Part shown: positions 53,276 through 63,079 of the stretch, piece after piece
Layout: each line of letters starts with the position of its first letter
Numbering within the stretch: position 1 is the stretch's first letter
The notes under the pieces: generated by a model
The model's database searches: none
Told to the model about the DNA's origin: nothing
The model's input: only the letters and a program-made list of their open reading frames with translations
Origin: CANJDH01 sp031430015
GTDB lineage: Bacteria > Pseudomonadota > Gammaproteobacteria > Burkholderiales > JAEUOS01
Length of the DNA: 64,000 nt
Assembly: GCA_031430015.1 (NCBI GenBank)
Contig: JANPAR010000124.1
Span: 1-64,000, forward strand
Direction of reading: 5' to 3'
Made by a program: the position numbers and the translations under genes

Positions 53276-54328
53276 TCACGATGGCAGGATCACCCCTTTG
53301 CCCGAACTCTGCTGGTCAAATAGTGCATAGGCTTCCTTGGCCTGGTCGAGGCGCCAGCGATGCGTGAACAGTTTGTCGACATCGATGCCGCGCTCTGCGA
53401 CGAACTGCGCGCAGTCTGCCTGACCCACGGTGGAGAAGGTCCACGAGCCGATCAGCGTGACCTGGCGGCGCAGCAGATCGGGGCTGACATCGAGCGACAC
53501 GCTGCCGCCTTCGCCGACGAAGCAGGCCTTGCCCCAGGTGCGCACGCAACGCACCGCTTGGGCGCGTGCATCGGCTGAGGACGAGGCATCGAGCGAGAGA
53601 TGGGCGCCGAGGCCCTGTGTGAGCGACTTGATGGCGCCGACCACGTCATCGGTGGCGGCGGGGTTGATGGTCTCGGCTGCGCCAAATTCCTTGGCGCGAG
53701 CGAGGCGTTCGGGGCTGACGTCGAGTGCAATCACGCGCGCGCCCATCGATGCCGCAAGTTGCGTGGCTGACAGGCCCACCGGCCCCTGGCCGAAGATGGC
53801 AATGGTGTGCTGACCCATCAAGCCCATGCGCTGCAACGCGCCCCACGCCGTGCCGGTGCCGCACGAGATGGCCGCGCCGGTTTCAAACGACAGCGACTCG
53901 GGCAGTTCGACCAGCGTGCGCGCCGGTGCCTTCATGTATTTGGCATGCGCGCCGTGGCCGGTGACGCCGTAGACTTCCTTGACGCCTTCGTCGCACAGTT
54001 GCATCCAGCCGGTCGAGCATTGCGGGCATACGCCGCAGCCGCGGTAGTGATGCACCATGGCGCGCATGCCAACGAAGGCTTGCGCCTTGTCGACGCCAGG
54101 GCCGACAGCTGCCACTACGCCACAAGGCTCGTGTCCGGCTACCACTGGCCCGGCTGATGCCTTGAAGCCTAGTGACGCCGGCCCGCCGATGGCGCGATAG
54201 AACTTCAGATCGCTGCCGCACATGCCCGAGGCCTTGATCTCGAGCACCACTTCGCCGGGGCCGGGTGTGGGGTCAGGCAGTTCAATGATGTCGAGTTGGC
54301 GGTCGCCCGGGAAGGTGATGGCTTTCAT
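53276..54328 (-). CDS. Zinc-binding alcohol dehydrogenase family protein (MDR superfamily)
   Basis: A 350-residue medium-chain dehydrogenase. Catalytic-zinc residues are in GMCGSDLKFY and AGHEPCGVV; the structural zinc cysteines are CGVCPQC and MQLC; the cofactor motif is FGQGPVGLSATQLAASMGARVIALDV. The order of domains is like threonine or sorbitol dehydrogenases. The start at 54328 has AGGAG about nine bases upstream; a TTG at 54334 is less likely. It is convergent with the carbonic anhydrase gene. The substrate is unknown, and a cupin gene lies upstream in the same direction. Confidence 0.87.
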   Translation of the reverse strand: MKAITFPGDRQLDIIELPDPTPGPGEVVLEIKASGMCGSDLKFYRAIGGPASLGFKASAGPVVAGHEPCGVVAAVGPGVDKAQAFVGMRAMVHHYRGCGVCPQCSTGWMQLCDEGVKEVYGVTGHGAHAKYMKAPARTLVELPESLSFETGAAISCGTGTAWGALQRMGLMGQHTIAIFGQGPVGLSATQLAASMGARVIALDVSPERLARAKEFGAAETINPAATDDVVGAIKSLTQGLGAHLSLDASSSADARAQAVRCVRTWGKACFVGEGGSVSLDVSPDLLRRQVTLIGSWTFSTVGQADCAQFVAERGIDVDKLFTHRWRLDQAKEAYALFDQQSSGKGVILPS

Positions 54329-54479
54329 TCTCAAAGACTCCTAAATGGAAAGTGAATGGATGCGCTACGCTGGGAAAAAAAGGGGAAGGAATGGGATAAG
54401 GGTACGGTTTTGATGTGATTTTTGTTGTCTCGAGCGCACGACGATTCGGCAACACTCCTGCACGGATCCATGTTTGCGA

Positions 54480-54863
54480 TTATCCCGCACGCACCAGCGG
54501 CCAATGCTTAATCTCAAAATCATCCGGCATCACCAGATGCATGAAGCCGCGCACGCCGCGCAGCGAACGCGTGATGTGGCCCTGACCGGTGAAGTCTTCG
54601 GCGAAAATGAGGTCGCCGGGCTGACACACGGTGCGCTTGCCGCCACTGGTTTCGATCTCCATCAGGCCACTGGTGAGGGCTATGAGTTGGCGGCGCGGGG
54701 CGTTGTGCCAGCTTTGCACGTGGCCTTCGGGAGTGTCGCGAAAGAACACGGACTCGGCCTTGAACGTCTCCGAGATCGGACGCTCGGTGCCGGTCATGGG
54801 CATCTCGTGCAGGTCAAGGGCCGAGTCGCCGTTGGGTTTGGTATAGAGTCTGAATACACGCAT
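54480..54863 (-). CDS. Cupin-domain protein
   Basis: A 127-residue single-domain cupin. QSWHNAPRRQLIALTSGLMEIETSGGKRTVCQPGDLIFAEDFTGQGH matches the double cupin motif, with His residues at each end (WHNAP and GQGHITRSL). Small cupins of this type are found as stand-alone enzymes or sensors, and the ligand is unknown. The start at 54863 has AAGGA ten bases upstream. The following Zn dehydrogenase is 152 bases downstream, with no strong promoter visible between them, so co-transcription is possible. Confidence 0.75.
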   Translation of the reverse strand: MRVFRLYTKPNGDSALDLHEMPMTGTERPISETFKAESVFFRDTPEGHVQSWHNAPRRQLIALTSGLMEIETSGGKRTVCQPGDLIFAEDFTGQGHITRSLRGVRGFMHLVMPDDFEIKHWPLVRAG

Positions 54864-54955
54864 GGTAGCGATCCTTGGACTGAGGGAGTGATGGCGCAGC
54901 ATCTTATCGAAGTTACGCGACGGTCGATCGAGGGCGGTCATTCTGAGAGCCGCGC

Positions 54956-57550
54956 ATGAGCATCGATGTTGATCTCTACCGCCGCACCATCGCGCTGCCG
55001 CAGTCCGATGGCAGCACCGTGCGCTTTTCGGTGGTGGACGCCGGGCCGCGCGATGCGCTGCGCACGCTGGTGTTCGTCCACGGTTTTGGCGGGCGCGCTG
55101 CCTACTGGCACTTTCAGCTCGATCACTTTCATTACGACAGCCGCGTCATTGCGCTCGACCTGCGTGGTCACGGCCTGTCGGATGCGCCGCACTCGCGCTA
55201 TGACGTCGAAGAATTGTGTGGCGATGTGGTGGCGCTGCTGACTGCGGTAAATGCCCCGGAGCGGTTCGTGCTCGTGGCGCATTCGTTTGGGGGTGCCATC
55301 AGCGCTTTTTTTACTGCGCGCTATCCGGGGCGGGTGGAAAAGCTGGTGATAATCGGCTCGGCAGTGCGCTTTCACCTCAAATGGACCGGGCGTGCCCTGC
55401 TCGCGTTGCCGGCCTCGCTGCTGGGCCTGGCACAGCGTTTCATCCCGCTCGCGCGGCTTTATCCGGCGGCACACGTGGTGAGCGCTCAAAACCGCAATGC
55501 CTTGGCGAAATGGGACGGGACTGACACGCTGATGCGCATTGCCGCGCCGTCGCTGGTGATTTTGGGGCAGCGTGATTTTCTGTTTGACGAAGCCGCGCAG
55601 CGTCAGATCGCGCAGTTGATTCCCGGTGCCGAAGAAGTGGTGATCCCGGTGTCGGCGCATCAGGTGATGGTGGAGCGGCCCGATGCGGTCAATCGCGCCA
55701 TCGAGCGTTTTTTGGGTCCGGCGCGTCTGGCCGAAGAGCGTGCAGCGCGGCGCGCCAAGGCGCGCGCACTCGAAGCAGAACGGCCCTGGCTCAAGTTTTA
55801 CGACAGCCGCACGCCCTACGGCATTCGTGCGCCGTTCGCACCGCTGGGGCGCACCTTTGAAGTGGCGGCGCGGCGCTTTGGGAGCACGGCGGCCATCACG
55901 TTCTACGGCGCGCGCATCAGCTACCGCATGCTCGACCGCCTGGTCAATCGCTTCGCACACGGCCTGGCCTCGCGCGGTGTCAGAGCGGGCGATCGTGTGG
56001 CAATTGTGTTGCCCAACATCCCGCAGGCGGTGATCGCCTACTACGCCGTGTTGAAGCTGGGCGCCGTGGTGGTGTTTGTCAATCCGCTGTTTTCGCGGGA
56101 GGAATTGGTCGAGCGCCTGCAGGATTCCGGCGCCCGTGTGCTGGTCGCGCTCACGTCCCTGCGCGGCGAGATCGAGGCGGTTGCCGGGCGCGCCGGCCTG
56201 ACGCATGCGATCCTGACCGGCATCAATTCCTACATGGGTTTTCGCCAGCGTGTGATGTTTCGTGCCGTGGCGGGCCATGCCATGGCGGGCCACGGTGTGC
56301 GCGATGGCGCTTCCGCGGCGGTCCAGCGCGGTTCTGCACAACACGCCCAGTCCGAGATTGATCCGGATTGCCAGTTCTCGCGTTTTGGCGTATTGCTCGC
56401 CCGCGGCAACCGCAGTGCACCGCCGGCCGACGTGCAGGTGGACGATCTGGCCGTGATTGCGTACACAAGCGGCACGACCAGCAGCATTGGCGATGGTGCC
56501 GGCAATGAATCGACCGGCGGGGTGATGCTGACCCACGCCGCGCTCGCCGCCAACGCCCTGCAGTTGCGTCACTGGTCCCCCGAGTTGCGACCCGGTGCCG
56601 AATGCATTCTCGCGACCGTACCGTTCTCGCACTCGTACGGGCTCACCGGCTGCCTCAACTTCGCGCCGTTGCTGGGCGCCACACTGATCTTGCTGCCGCG
56701 CTTTGACGTCGAAGAAACGCTCAAGACGATTGCCCGGGAGAAGCCATCAATCTTTCCGGGTGTGCCACAAATGTTTCAGGCACTCGCGCATTTTCCGGGG
56801 GTACGCAAATTCGGTGTTGCGTCGATCCGCATTTGCACCTCATCCGGTTCGCCCCTGCCGGTCGAGGTGCAGGAGGAATTCGAGAAGCTCACGCGCGGGC
56901 GCGTGGTCGAGGCGTACGGGCTGACCGAGGCCGGGCCGGCAACCCATTGCAACCCGTTTTCAGGACGCCGCCGTCATGGCGCAATGGGTCTGCCTTTGCC
57001 AGGCACGGAGGCGCGCATCGTGCATCCCGACACGGGCGCCCGGCTCGGACCGGGGGAGGCGGGCGAGCTGGCGGTGCGCGGCCCGCAACTCATGCAGGGC
57101 TACTGGAACCGGCCACACGCCACGGCGCAAGCCTTGCGCGACGGCTGGCTGCACACCGGTGATATTTGCCGCATGGATGAGGATGGTTATTTTTACGTGA
57201 TCGACCGGCGCAAGGACGTGATTTTTTCGTCCGGCTACCCGGTCTATCCGCGCGACATCGAGGAAGTGCTTTACGAGCACCCGGGTGTGGGTGATGCGGC
57301 GGTGGCGGGCCTGTCCGCCTGGCGCCCAGAGGATTTGCGTGCCGCCGAGATTCACGCCTTCGTGGTGCCGCGTCCGTACGCCAGGGTGACCGCGGAAGAA
57401 TTGATTGCGCACGCGCGGAAGCGTTTGCCCGCATATGCCGTGCCGCTCAAGCTTCACTTTGTTGCGGGTTTTCCACGCAACGCGCTGGGCAAGGTGCTGC
57501 GGCGCAAATTGGCCGAGAGCGCGCGTGGAACCGTCGCCACAGCTGGCTAG
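54956..57550 (+). CDS. Fusion of alpha/beta hydrolase and acyl-CoA synthetase (AMP-binding) domains
   Basis: An 864-residue two-domain protein. Residues ~1-255 are an alpha/beta hydrolase with nucleophile Ser110 (VAHSFGG), Asp207 (LGQRDFLF) and His235 (VSAHQVM). Residues ~290-860 are an adenylate-forming synthetase with YTSGTT at 503-508, VEAYGLTEAG, LHTGDICRMDEDGYFYVID and the catalytic Lys in NALGKVLRRK. The layout recalls OleBC fusions, but OleB uses Asp, not Ser, and no oleA/oleD are near. Two insertions are visible: residues ~431-468 (with a 15-bp tandem repeat) and 509-519, which splits the ATP-binding P-loop and replaces its Pro-Lys. Confidence 0.83.
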   Translation: MSIDVDLYRRTIALPQSDGSTVRFSVVDAGPRDALRTLVFVHGFGGRAAYWHFQLDHFHYDSRVIALDLRGHGLSDAPHSRYDVEELCGDVVALLTAVNAPERFVLVAHSFGGAISAFFTARYPGRVEKLVIIGSAVRFHLKWTGRALLALPASLLGLAQRFIPLARLYPAAHVVSAQNRNALAKWDGTDTLMRIAAPSLVILGQRDFLFDEAAQRQIAQLIPGAEEVVIPVSAHQVMVERPDAVNRAIERFLGPARLAEERAARRAKARALEAERPWLKFYDSRTPYGIRAPFAPLGRTFEVAARRFGSTAAITFYGARISYRMLDRLVNRFAHGLASRGVRAGDRVAIVLPNIPQAVIAYYAVLKLGAVVVFVNPLFSREELVERLQDSGARVLVALTSLRGEIEAVAGRAGLTHAILTGINSYMGFRQRVMFRAVAGHAMAGHGVRDGASAAVQRGSAQHAQSEIDPDCQFSRFGVLLARGNRSAPPADVQVDDLAVIAYTSGTTSSIGDGAGNESTGGVMLTHAALAANALQLRHWSPELRPGAECILATVPFSHSYGLTGCLNFAPLLGATLILLPRFDVEETLKTIAREKPSIFPGVPQMFQALAHFPGVRKFGVASIRICTSSGSPLPVEVQEEFEKLTRGRVVEAYGLTEAGPATHCNPFSGRRRHGAMGLPLPGTEARIVHPDTGARLGPGEAGELAVRGPQLMQGYWNRPHATAQALRDGWLHTGDICRMDEDGYFYVIDRRKDVIFSSGYPVYPRDIEEVLYEHPGVGDAAVAGLSAWRPEDLRAAEIHAFVVPRPYARVTAEELIAHARKRLPAYAVPLKLHFVAGFPRNALGKVLRRKLAESARGTVATAG
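56267..56296. repeat. 15-bp tandem repeat in the synthetase insertion
   Basis: GTGGCGGGCCATGCC and ATGGCGGGCCACGGT lie head to tail, matching at 12 of 15 positions, and encode AGHAMAGHG in an insertion of the fusion protein. The period is a multiple of three. Confidence 0.6.
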
Positions 57551-58215
57551 CGCCCGCGGGCCGGCGGATTGGCGGGAGGCGGGCCTGACGTGACGTTGGC
57601 GCCAGGTGAAGGATGGGACGCATCAAAGTCCCAGCGGTTCTTCCAGGCCGCATTGACTGCATTCGGATACTCGGCGCGCCCGCGCGAGCCGTTGTAACGG
57701 CCCAGCGCCATGAACATGTCGCCGCGCTCCATGTCGAGATAGTGGCGCAGGATCACGCAGCCCATGCGCACATTGGTGCGCATGTCGAACAGGCGCTTGG
57801 GGTCGCCGTCGCCGATCAGCTAGGTCCAGAACGGCATCACCTGCATGTAGCCGCGCGCGCCGGCCGAGCTGATCGCATATTTCTTGAAGCCGCTCTCGAC
57901 CTGGATCAGGCCGAGCACGAGTTGCGGATCGAGCCCGGCACGCGTGGCTTCGTAGTGGACGGTCTTGAGAAACTCGACGCGTGACTGGTAGTCGGGCTTG
58001 TGGCGGCGCGGCAGGCGGTCCGACATGGTCGAGAGCCAGTTCGCCTTTTCGATCGGACTTTTGAACTTGGGCTCAGGCGGCGTGCGGTCGCCTGCGACAG
58101 CATTGGCGAGTGCCGAGCGCACTGAATCGGCCAGCGGCTCGTATTGCTGTGCGCCCGCGAACACATGTGCGCTCAGTACGAAAATAAAAGGGGTCAGACC
58201 CCATTTATTCACCAT
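57547..58215 (-). pseudogene. Lytic transglycosylase (SLT family) interrupted by an in-frame amber codon
   Basis: The frame encodes a small periplasmic lytic transglycosylase. The catalytic Glu lies in LGLIQVESGFKKYAIS, then SAGARGYMQVMPFWT. There an in-frame TAG (57820-57822) stops it, after which the same frame goes on with LIGDGDPKRLFDMRTNVRMG, then LDMERGDMFMALGRYNGSRG, to a stop at 57547. The family normally continues through this point, so a single base change could have made the stop. The start codon and leader (MVNKWGLTPFIFVLSAHVFA) come partly from a REP arm at 58186. The stop overlaps that of the upstream fusion gene in a CTAG on opposite strands. Confidence 0.85.
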
Positions 58216-58299
58216 TTATTTATTCGTTGCGTCATTGGGTGCGTTCTTTGAGAACGCGTGCCGCGCCTGTGCCGATAAAGGGGGTCTGACCCCCTTTAT
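58186..58299. repeat. Inverted REP pair (REPIN-like) between proS and the transglycosylase
   Basis: AAAAGGGGTCAGACCCCATTT at 58186-58206 and a 25-base near-perfect palindrome at 58275-58299 (arms ATAAAGGGGGTC and GACCCCCTTTAT) are two copies in opposite orientation, with centres TCAGA and TCTGA. Between them, GCGTTCTTTGAGAACGC at 58241-58257 forms a third short hairpin. The left arm is part of the transglycosylase coding frame. Confidence 0.75.
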
Positions 58300-58302
58300 T
58301 GT

Positions 58303-60048
<1,746 letters not shown>

Positions 60049-60054
60049 CGGGTG

Positions 60055-60083
60055 TTACTTTCGCATTTTTTCAGGTCTATAAT
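60055..60083 (+). promoter_or_regulatory. Candidate sigma70 promoter for rppH
   Basis: A perfect TATAAT at 60078-60083 is preceded, at a 17-base spacing, by TTACTT at 60055-60060. It lies 34 bases upstream of the ATG at 60117, between the divergent proS and rppH. The -35 is weak. Confidence 0.45.
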
Positions 60084-60116
60084 GAAACCAATTTTACAGG
60101 CTCAACAGGGTGCATC

Positions 60117-60893
60117 ATGCTCGACCGTGACGGCTTCCGCCCGAACGTCGGCATCATTATCGTCAACCACAAAAACGAGGTTTTCTGGGGCAAGCGCGTT
60201 AAAGAACATTCCTGGCAGTTTCCGCAAGGCGGCATCAAGCACGGCGAGTCGCCTGAAGAAGCGATGTACCGCGAGCTGCAGGAAGAAACGGGTTTGCTCC
60301 CAGCGCATGTGCAGATTGTCGGGCGCACGCGCGAGTGGTTGCGGTATGAAGTGCCGCAGTCGTGGATCAAGCGCGAGATTCGCGGCCATTACCGCGGGCA
60401 AAAGCAAATCTGGTTTTTGCTGCGCCTGGTAGGGCGCGATTGCGACGTTCGCCTGCGCGCCTCCGATCATCCCGAGTTTGATGCGTGGCGCTGGCACGAT
60501 TTCTGGATCCCCCTCGATGCAGTGATCGAATTCAAACGCGATGTTTACAGCCAGGCGCTGAACGAATTGTCGCGCCTGCTGTTTGTACGCAAGGCCGATA
60601 CCAATCGTTACTTGCGTCAGCATGCGCGGCATGCGCGTGATGGCTACGGTGGCGCAACCCGTGCGCCGGTGCCGGACGAGACGGGCGATGCCGACGGTCA
60701 ACGTGGCGACGATGGTTACAGCGGTACTGGCGCATTTCATGGGGCGGCGCGGCTTGTGTCCGACGGCGCAGTACAGATGAACGGGCAGGAGCAGTATTCG
60801 AGTGGCGCCGTGTCCGCAACTGCGTCTGCTGCCGAGCCCGCCGCCACGCCCGCATTTGAGCCCGCTTCTGGGCCGGGCGCTGCCGCGTCATAA
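60117..60893 (+). CDS. rppH: RNA pyrophosphohydrolase
   Basis: A 258-residue Nudix hydrolase that removes pyrophosphate from the 5' end of mRNA and starts decay. It begins MLDRDGFRPNVGIIIVN, the expected N-terminus, and the Nudix box runs from Gly38 to Leu60 with the full pattern (GGIKHGESPEEAMYRELQEE, then TGL). FPQGG just before it is also conserved. The ATG at 60117 is chosen because it gives this N-terminus. The C-terminal ~85 residues are Ala/Gly/Ser-rich and not part of the usual ~160-170-residue enzyme. Divergent from proS. Confidence 0.95.
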   Translation: MLDRDGFRPNVGIIIVNHKNEVFWGKRVKEHSWQFPQGGIKHGESPEEAMYRELQEETGLLPAHVQIVGRTREWLRYEVPQSWIKREIRGHYRGQKQIWFLLRLVGRDCDVRLRASDHPEFDAWRWHDFWIPLDAVIEFKRDVYSQALNELSRLLFVRKADTNRYLRQHARHARDGYGGATRAPVPDETGDADGQRGDDGYSGTGAFHGAARLVSDGAVQMNGQEQYSSGAVSATASAAEPAATPAFEPASGPGAAAS

Positions 60894-60925
60894 ACCCGCG
60901 CTATCACGCCAATTGGAACATCCGA

Positions 60926-60954
60926 TTGGATCGCGCGCAGCGAATCGCTACAAT
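60926..60954 (+). promoter_or_regulatory. Candidate sigma70 promoter for the rubrerythrin gene
   Basis: TTGGAT at 60926-60931 and TACAAT at 60949-60954 are separated by exactly 17 bases and lie about 90 bases upstream of the rubrerythrin ATG. A CGGAGACC ribosome-binding site follows at the gene. Confidence 0.5.
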
Positions 60955-61041
60955 CGCGCTGTTCTGGCGCAGGTCTGTTTGCTGCGCCAGGCATCACGAT
61001 GAAGCTTCAGACCATCATCATTTCCTGCACCGGAGACCATC

Positions 61042-61461
61042 ATGCAACTCAAAGGCTCTAAAACCGAAGGCAATCTGAAAGACGCATTTGCGGGCGAGTC
61101 ACAGGCCAACCGCCGCTATCTGTATTTCGCAAACAAGGCCGATATCGAAGGCCAGAACGACGTCGCTGCGCTGTTCCGCTCGACCGCTGAAGGCGAAACC
61201 GGCCACGCACACGGCCACCTCGAGTACCTTGAAATCGTGGGTGACCCGGCTACCGGTCTGCCGATCGGCTCCTCGCGCAACAACCTCAAGGCGGCTGTCG
61301 CCGGCGAAACGCACGAGTACACCGACATGTACCCGGGCATGGCCAAGACCGCGCGCGGCGAAGGTTTTGACGAAATCGCCGATTGGTTCGAGACTCTGGC
61401 CAAGGCCGAGCGCTCGCACGCCAACCGCTATCAGAAAGCCCTCGACGCACTGGTCGATTGA
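61042..61461 (+). CDS. Rubrerythrin (diiron domain only)
   Basis: A 139-residue ferritin-like protein. The diiron ligands are visible as Glu19, Glu52, His55, Glu89, Glu92, Glu123 and His126, in the motifs AGESQANRRYLYF, EGETGHAHGH, VAGETHEYTDMYPGM and KAERSHANRYQ. There is no C-terminal rubredoxin-like CxxC domain, so this is the short sulerythrin/erythrin form. Rubrerythrins reduce hydrogen peroxide using electrons from a partner. The gene is followed by two hairpins and by an Fe-S protein and a DUF3501 gene, an arrangement seen in other betaproteobacteria. Confidence 0.95.
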   Translation: MQLKGSKTEGNLKDAFAGESQANRRYLYFANKADIEGQNDVAALFRSTAEGETGHAHGHLEYLEIVGDPATGLPIGSSRNNLKAAVAGETHEYTDMYPGMAKTARGEGFDEIADWFETLAKAERSHANRYQKALDALVD

Positions 61462-61474
61462 TTGTTATTCCACA

Positions 61475-61499
61475 CATGCCCGGAACAACGCCGGGCATG
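61475..61499 (+). terminator. Hairpin after the rubrerythrin gene, possible terminator
   Basis: CATGCCCGG and CCGGGCATG make a perfect 9-bp stem around AACAACG, 14 bases after the rubrerythrin stop. There is no T-run after it, so it may instead stabilise or partly terminate the transcript. Confidence 0.5.
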
Positions 61500-61520
61500 A
61501 CGGAATAACTGCTCAAGTTC

Positions 61521-61543
61521 AAGGGGCGCAATGTGCGCCCCTT
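61521..61543 (+). terminator. Second hairpin downstream of the rubrerythrin gene
   Basis: AAGGGGCGCA and TGCGCCCCTT form a perfect 10-bp stem around ATG, followed by AACTTTCG, a weak U-rich stretch. It is a better terminator candidate than the hairpin at 61475 and could lower expression of the Fe-S gene relative to rubrerythrin. The remainder of the gap to 61696 shows no gene. Confidence 0.55.
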
Positions 61544-61696
61544 AACTTTCGCGGGGGGTGCGCGCGCGTGGTGGTTGATCTTGGCTGCGTTCATTTGCCG
61601 CTTTGCCGCACTGACTTTTCGCCGCGTGTTACGCGTGACCTTTCCGATTCTCTCTCTTGCTTCCGCTGTATTTTCTGTTCGCTCAACTGACTCCTC

Positions 61697-63043
61697 ATGG
61701 CTACCGAAGGCAATCTCCAGGCACCGACCCGCCATCCGCTGGACTGGCTGAATCCGGATTTCTACAACGAAGACTCGCTCAACAAAGAGCTGGAGCGGGT
61801 ATTCGATATTTGCCACGGTTGCCGCCGTTGCGTGAGCTTGTGCGGTGCGTTCCCTACCCTGTTCGATCTCGTCGACGAGAGCGAAACCATGGAGGTCGAT
61901 GGCGTCAAAAAGGCCGACTACATGAAGGTGGTGGATCAGTGCTACCTGTGCGATGTTTGTTACATGACCAAATGCCCCTATGTGCCACCGCATGAGTGGA
62001 ATGTGGACTTCCCGCATTTGATGCTGCGCGCCAAGGCCACCAAATTCAAGAATGATGGCATTAGCTTGCGCGACCGGTTTCTGTCCAACACAGACGCACT
62101 TGGCAGCTTTGCCGGTATCCCCATAGTCACGCAAACCATCAACGCGGTGAACAAGACGGCCGTGGCGCGCAAGGCGATTGAGTCCACGCTCGGGGTCGAT
62201 GCCAAAGCCTGGCTGCCCGAGTTTGCGCCGCAAAAATTCCGCTCGGGTGCGCAATCCGCCACCAGCACCGAAGTCAAAAATGGTGAACGCACGCCCGGCA
62301 AAGTGGCGATCTACGCCACTTGCTACGTCAACTATAACGAGCCTGGCATTGGCCACGATCTGCTCGCCATCCTCAATCACAACGCGATTCCCTACGTGCT
62401 GGTCGAGAAGGAAGCCTGCTGCGGCATGCCCAAACTGGAGCAGGGTGATCTCGAAGGCGTGGCAGCGAAAAAAGCCATCAACATCCCGCATCTGGCCATG
62501 CTTGCCAAAGATGGCTACGCCATTCTCACGGCCATTCCCTCCTGCACGCTGATGTACAAGCAGGAATTGCCACTGATGTTTCCGGATGATGCCGACACCC
62601 AGTTGGTCAAAGAGGCAATGTGGGACCCGTTCGAATATTTCATGTTGCGCCACAAAGACGGTCTGCTCAAAAATGATTTCAAGCAGGCGCTGGGCAATGT
62701 TTCGTATCACATCCCCTGCCACTCACGCGTGCAGAATGTCGGGCGCAAGACCGCCGAGACCCTGCAACTGGTGCCGGACACCAAACTCAACATTGTCGAG
62801 CGCTGCTCGGGCCATGCTGGCACCTTTGGCGTGAAAAAGGAATTCCACGCCACTGCAATGAAAATCGGCAAACCGGTATTCAAGGCGATGGCGACCGGGT
62901 TTGGCGACGAGGCACCCAACTATGTCTCGTCCGACTGTCAGCTGGCCGGGCATCACATCGAACAAGGCTTGGCCGAGAACGGCTACAAGCAGACCACCAT
63001 GGCGCATCCTCTCACACTCTTGCGCACTGCTTACGGCATTTGA
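61697..63043 (+). CDS. Fe-S cluster protein, GlpC/heterodisulfide-reductase type
   Basis: A 448-residue protein with two ferredoxin-like cysteine sets: Cys39, 42, 45, 49 (CHGCRRCVSLC) and Cys82, 85, 88, 93 (CYLCDVCYMTKCP). C-terminal CCG-type domains follow: EACCGMPKLEQGD, and a degenerate second site HIPCHSR..ERCSGHAGTFG, as in GlpC and HdrD. Such proteins pass electrons between a dehydrogenase and quinone or thiol partners. A Ser/Thr-rich stretch (SGAQSATSTEVKNGERTPG) lies between. Rubrerythrin upstream and DUF3501 downstream suggest that it feeds electrons to rubrerythrin; that is inference. Confidence 0.87.
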   Translation: MATEGNLQAPTRHPLDWLNPDFYNEDSLNKELERVFDICHGCRRCVSLCGAFPTLFDLVDESETMEVDGVKKADYMKVVDQCYLCDVCYMTKCPYVPPHEWNVDFPHLMLRAKATKFKNDGISLRDRFLSNTDALGSFAGIPIVTQTINAVNKTAVARKAIESTLGVDAKAWLPEFAPQKFRSGAQSATSTEVKNGERTPGKVAIYATCYVNYNEPGIGHDLLAILNHNAIPYVLVEKEACCGMPKLEQGDLEGVAAKKAINIPHLAMLAKDGYAILTAIPSCTLMYKQELPLMFPDDADTQLVKEAMWDPFEYFMLRHKDGLLKNDFKQALGNVSYHIPCHSRVQNVGRKTAETLQLVPDTKLNIVERCSGHAGTFGVKKEFHATAMKIGKPVFKAMATGFGDEAPNYVSSDCQLAGHHIEQGLAENGYKQTTMAHPLTLLRTAYGI

Positions 63044-63079
63044 TTTGCACTACTGAACTGAACGGAACGGAACCACTTC

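Noticed and set aside
54938..56632. 564-residue open frame on the minus strand
   Set aside because: Entirely antisense to the hydrolase/synthetase fusion, which has clear catalytic motifs.
58186..58299. Classical terminator between proS and the transglycosylase
   Set aside because: The palindromes are strong but lack the one-sided T-run of a terminator, and they occur as an inverted pair with flanking homology, which fits a REP doublet better.
61286..62722. 478-residue open frame on the minus strand
   Set aside because: Antisense to the rubrerythrin and Fe-S genes; no motif and low-likelihood composition.
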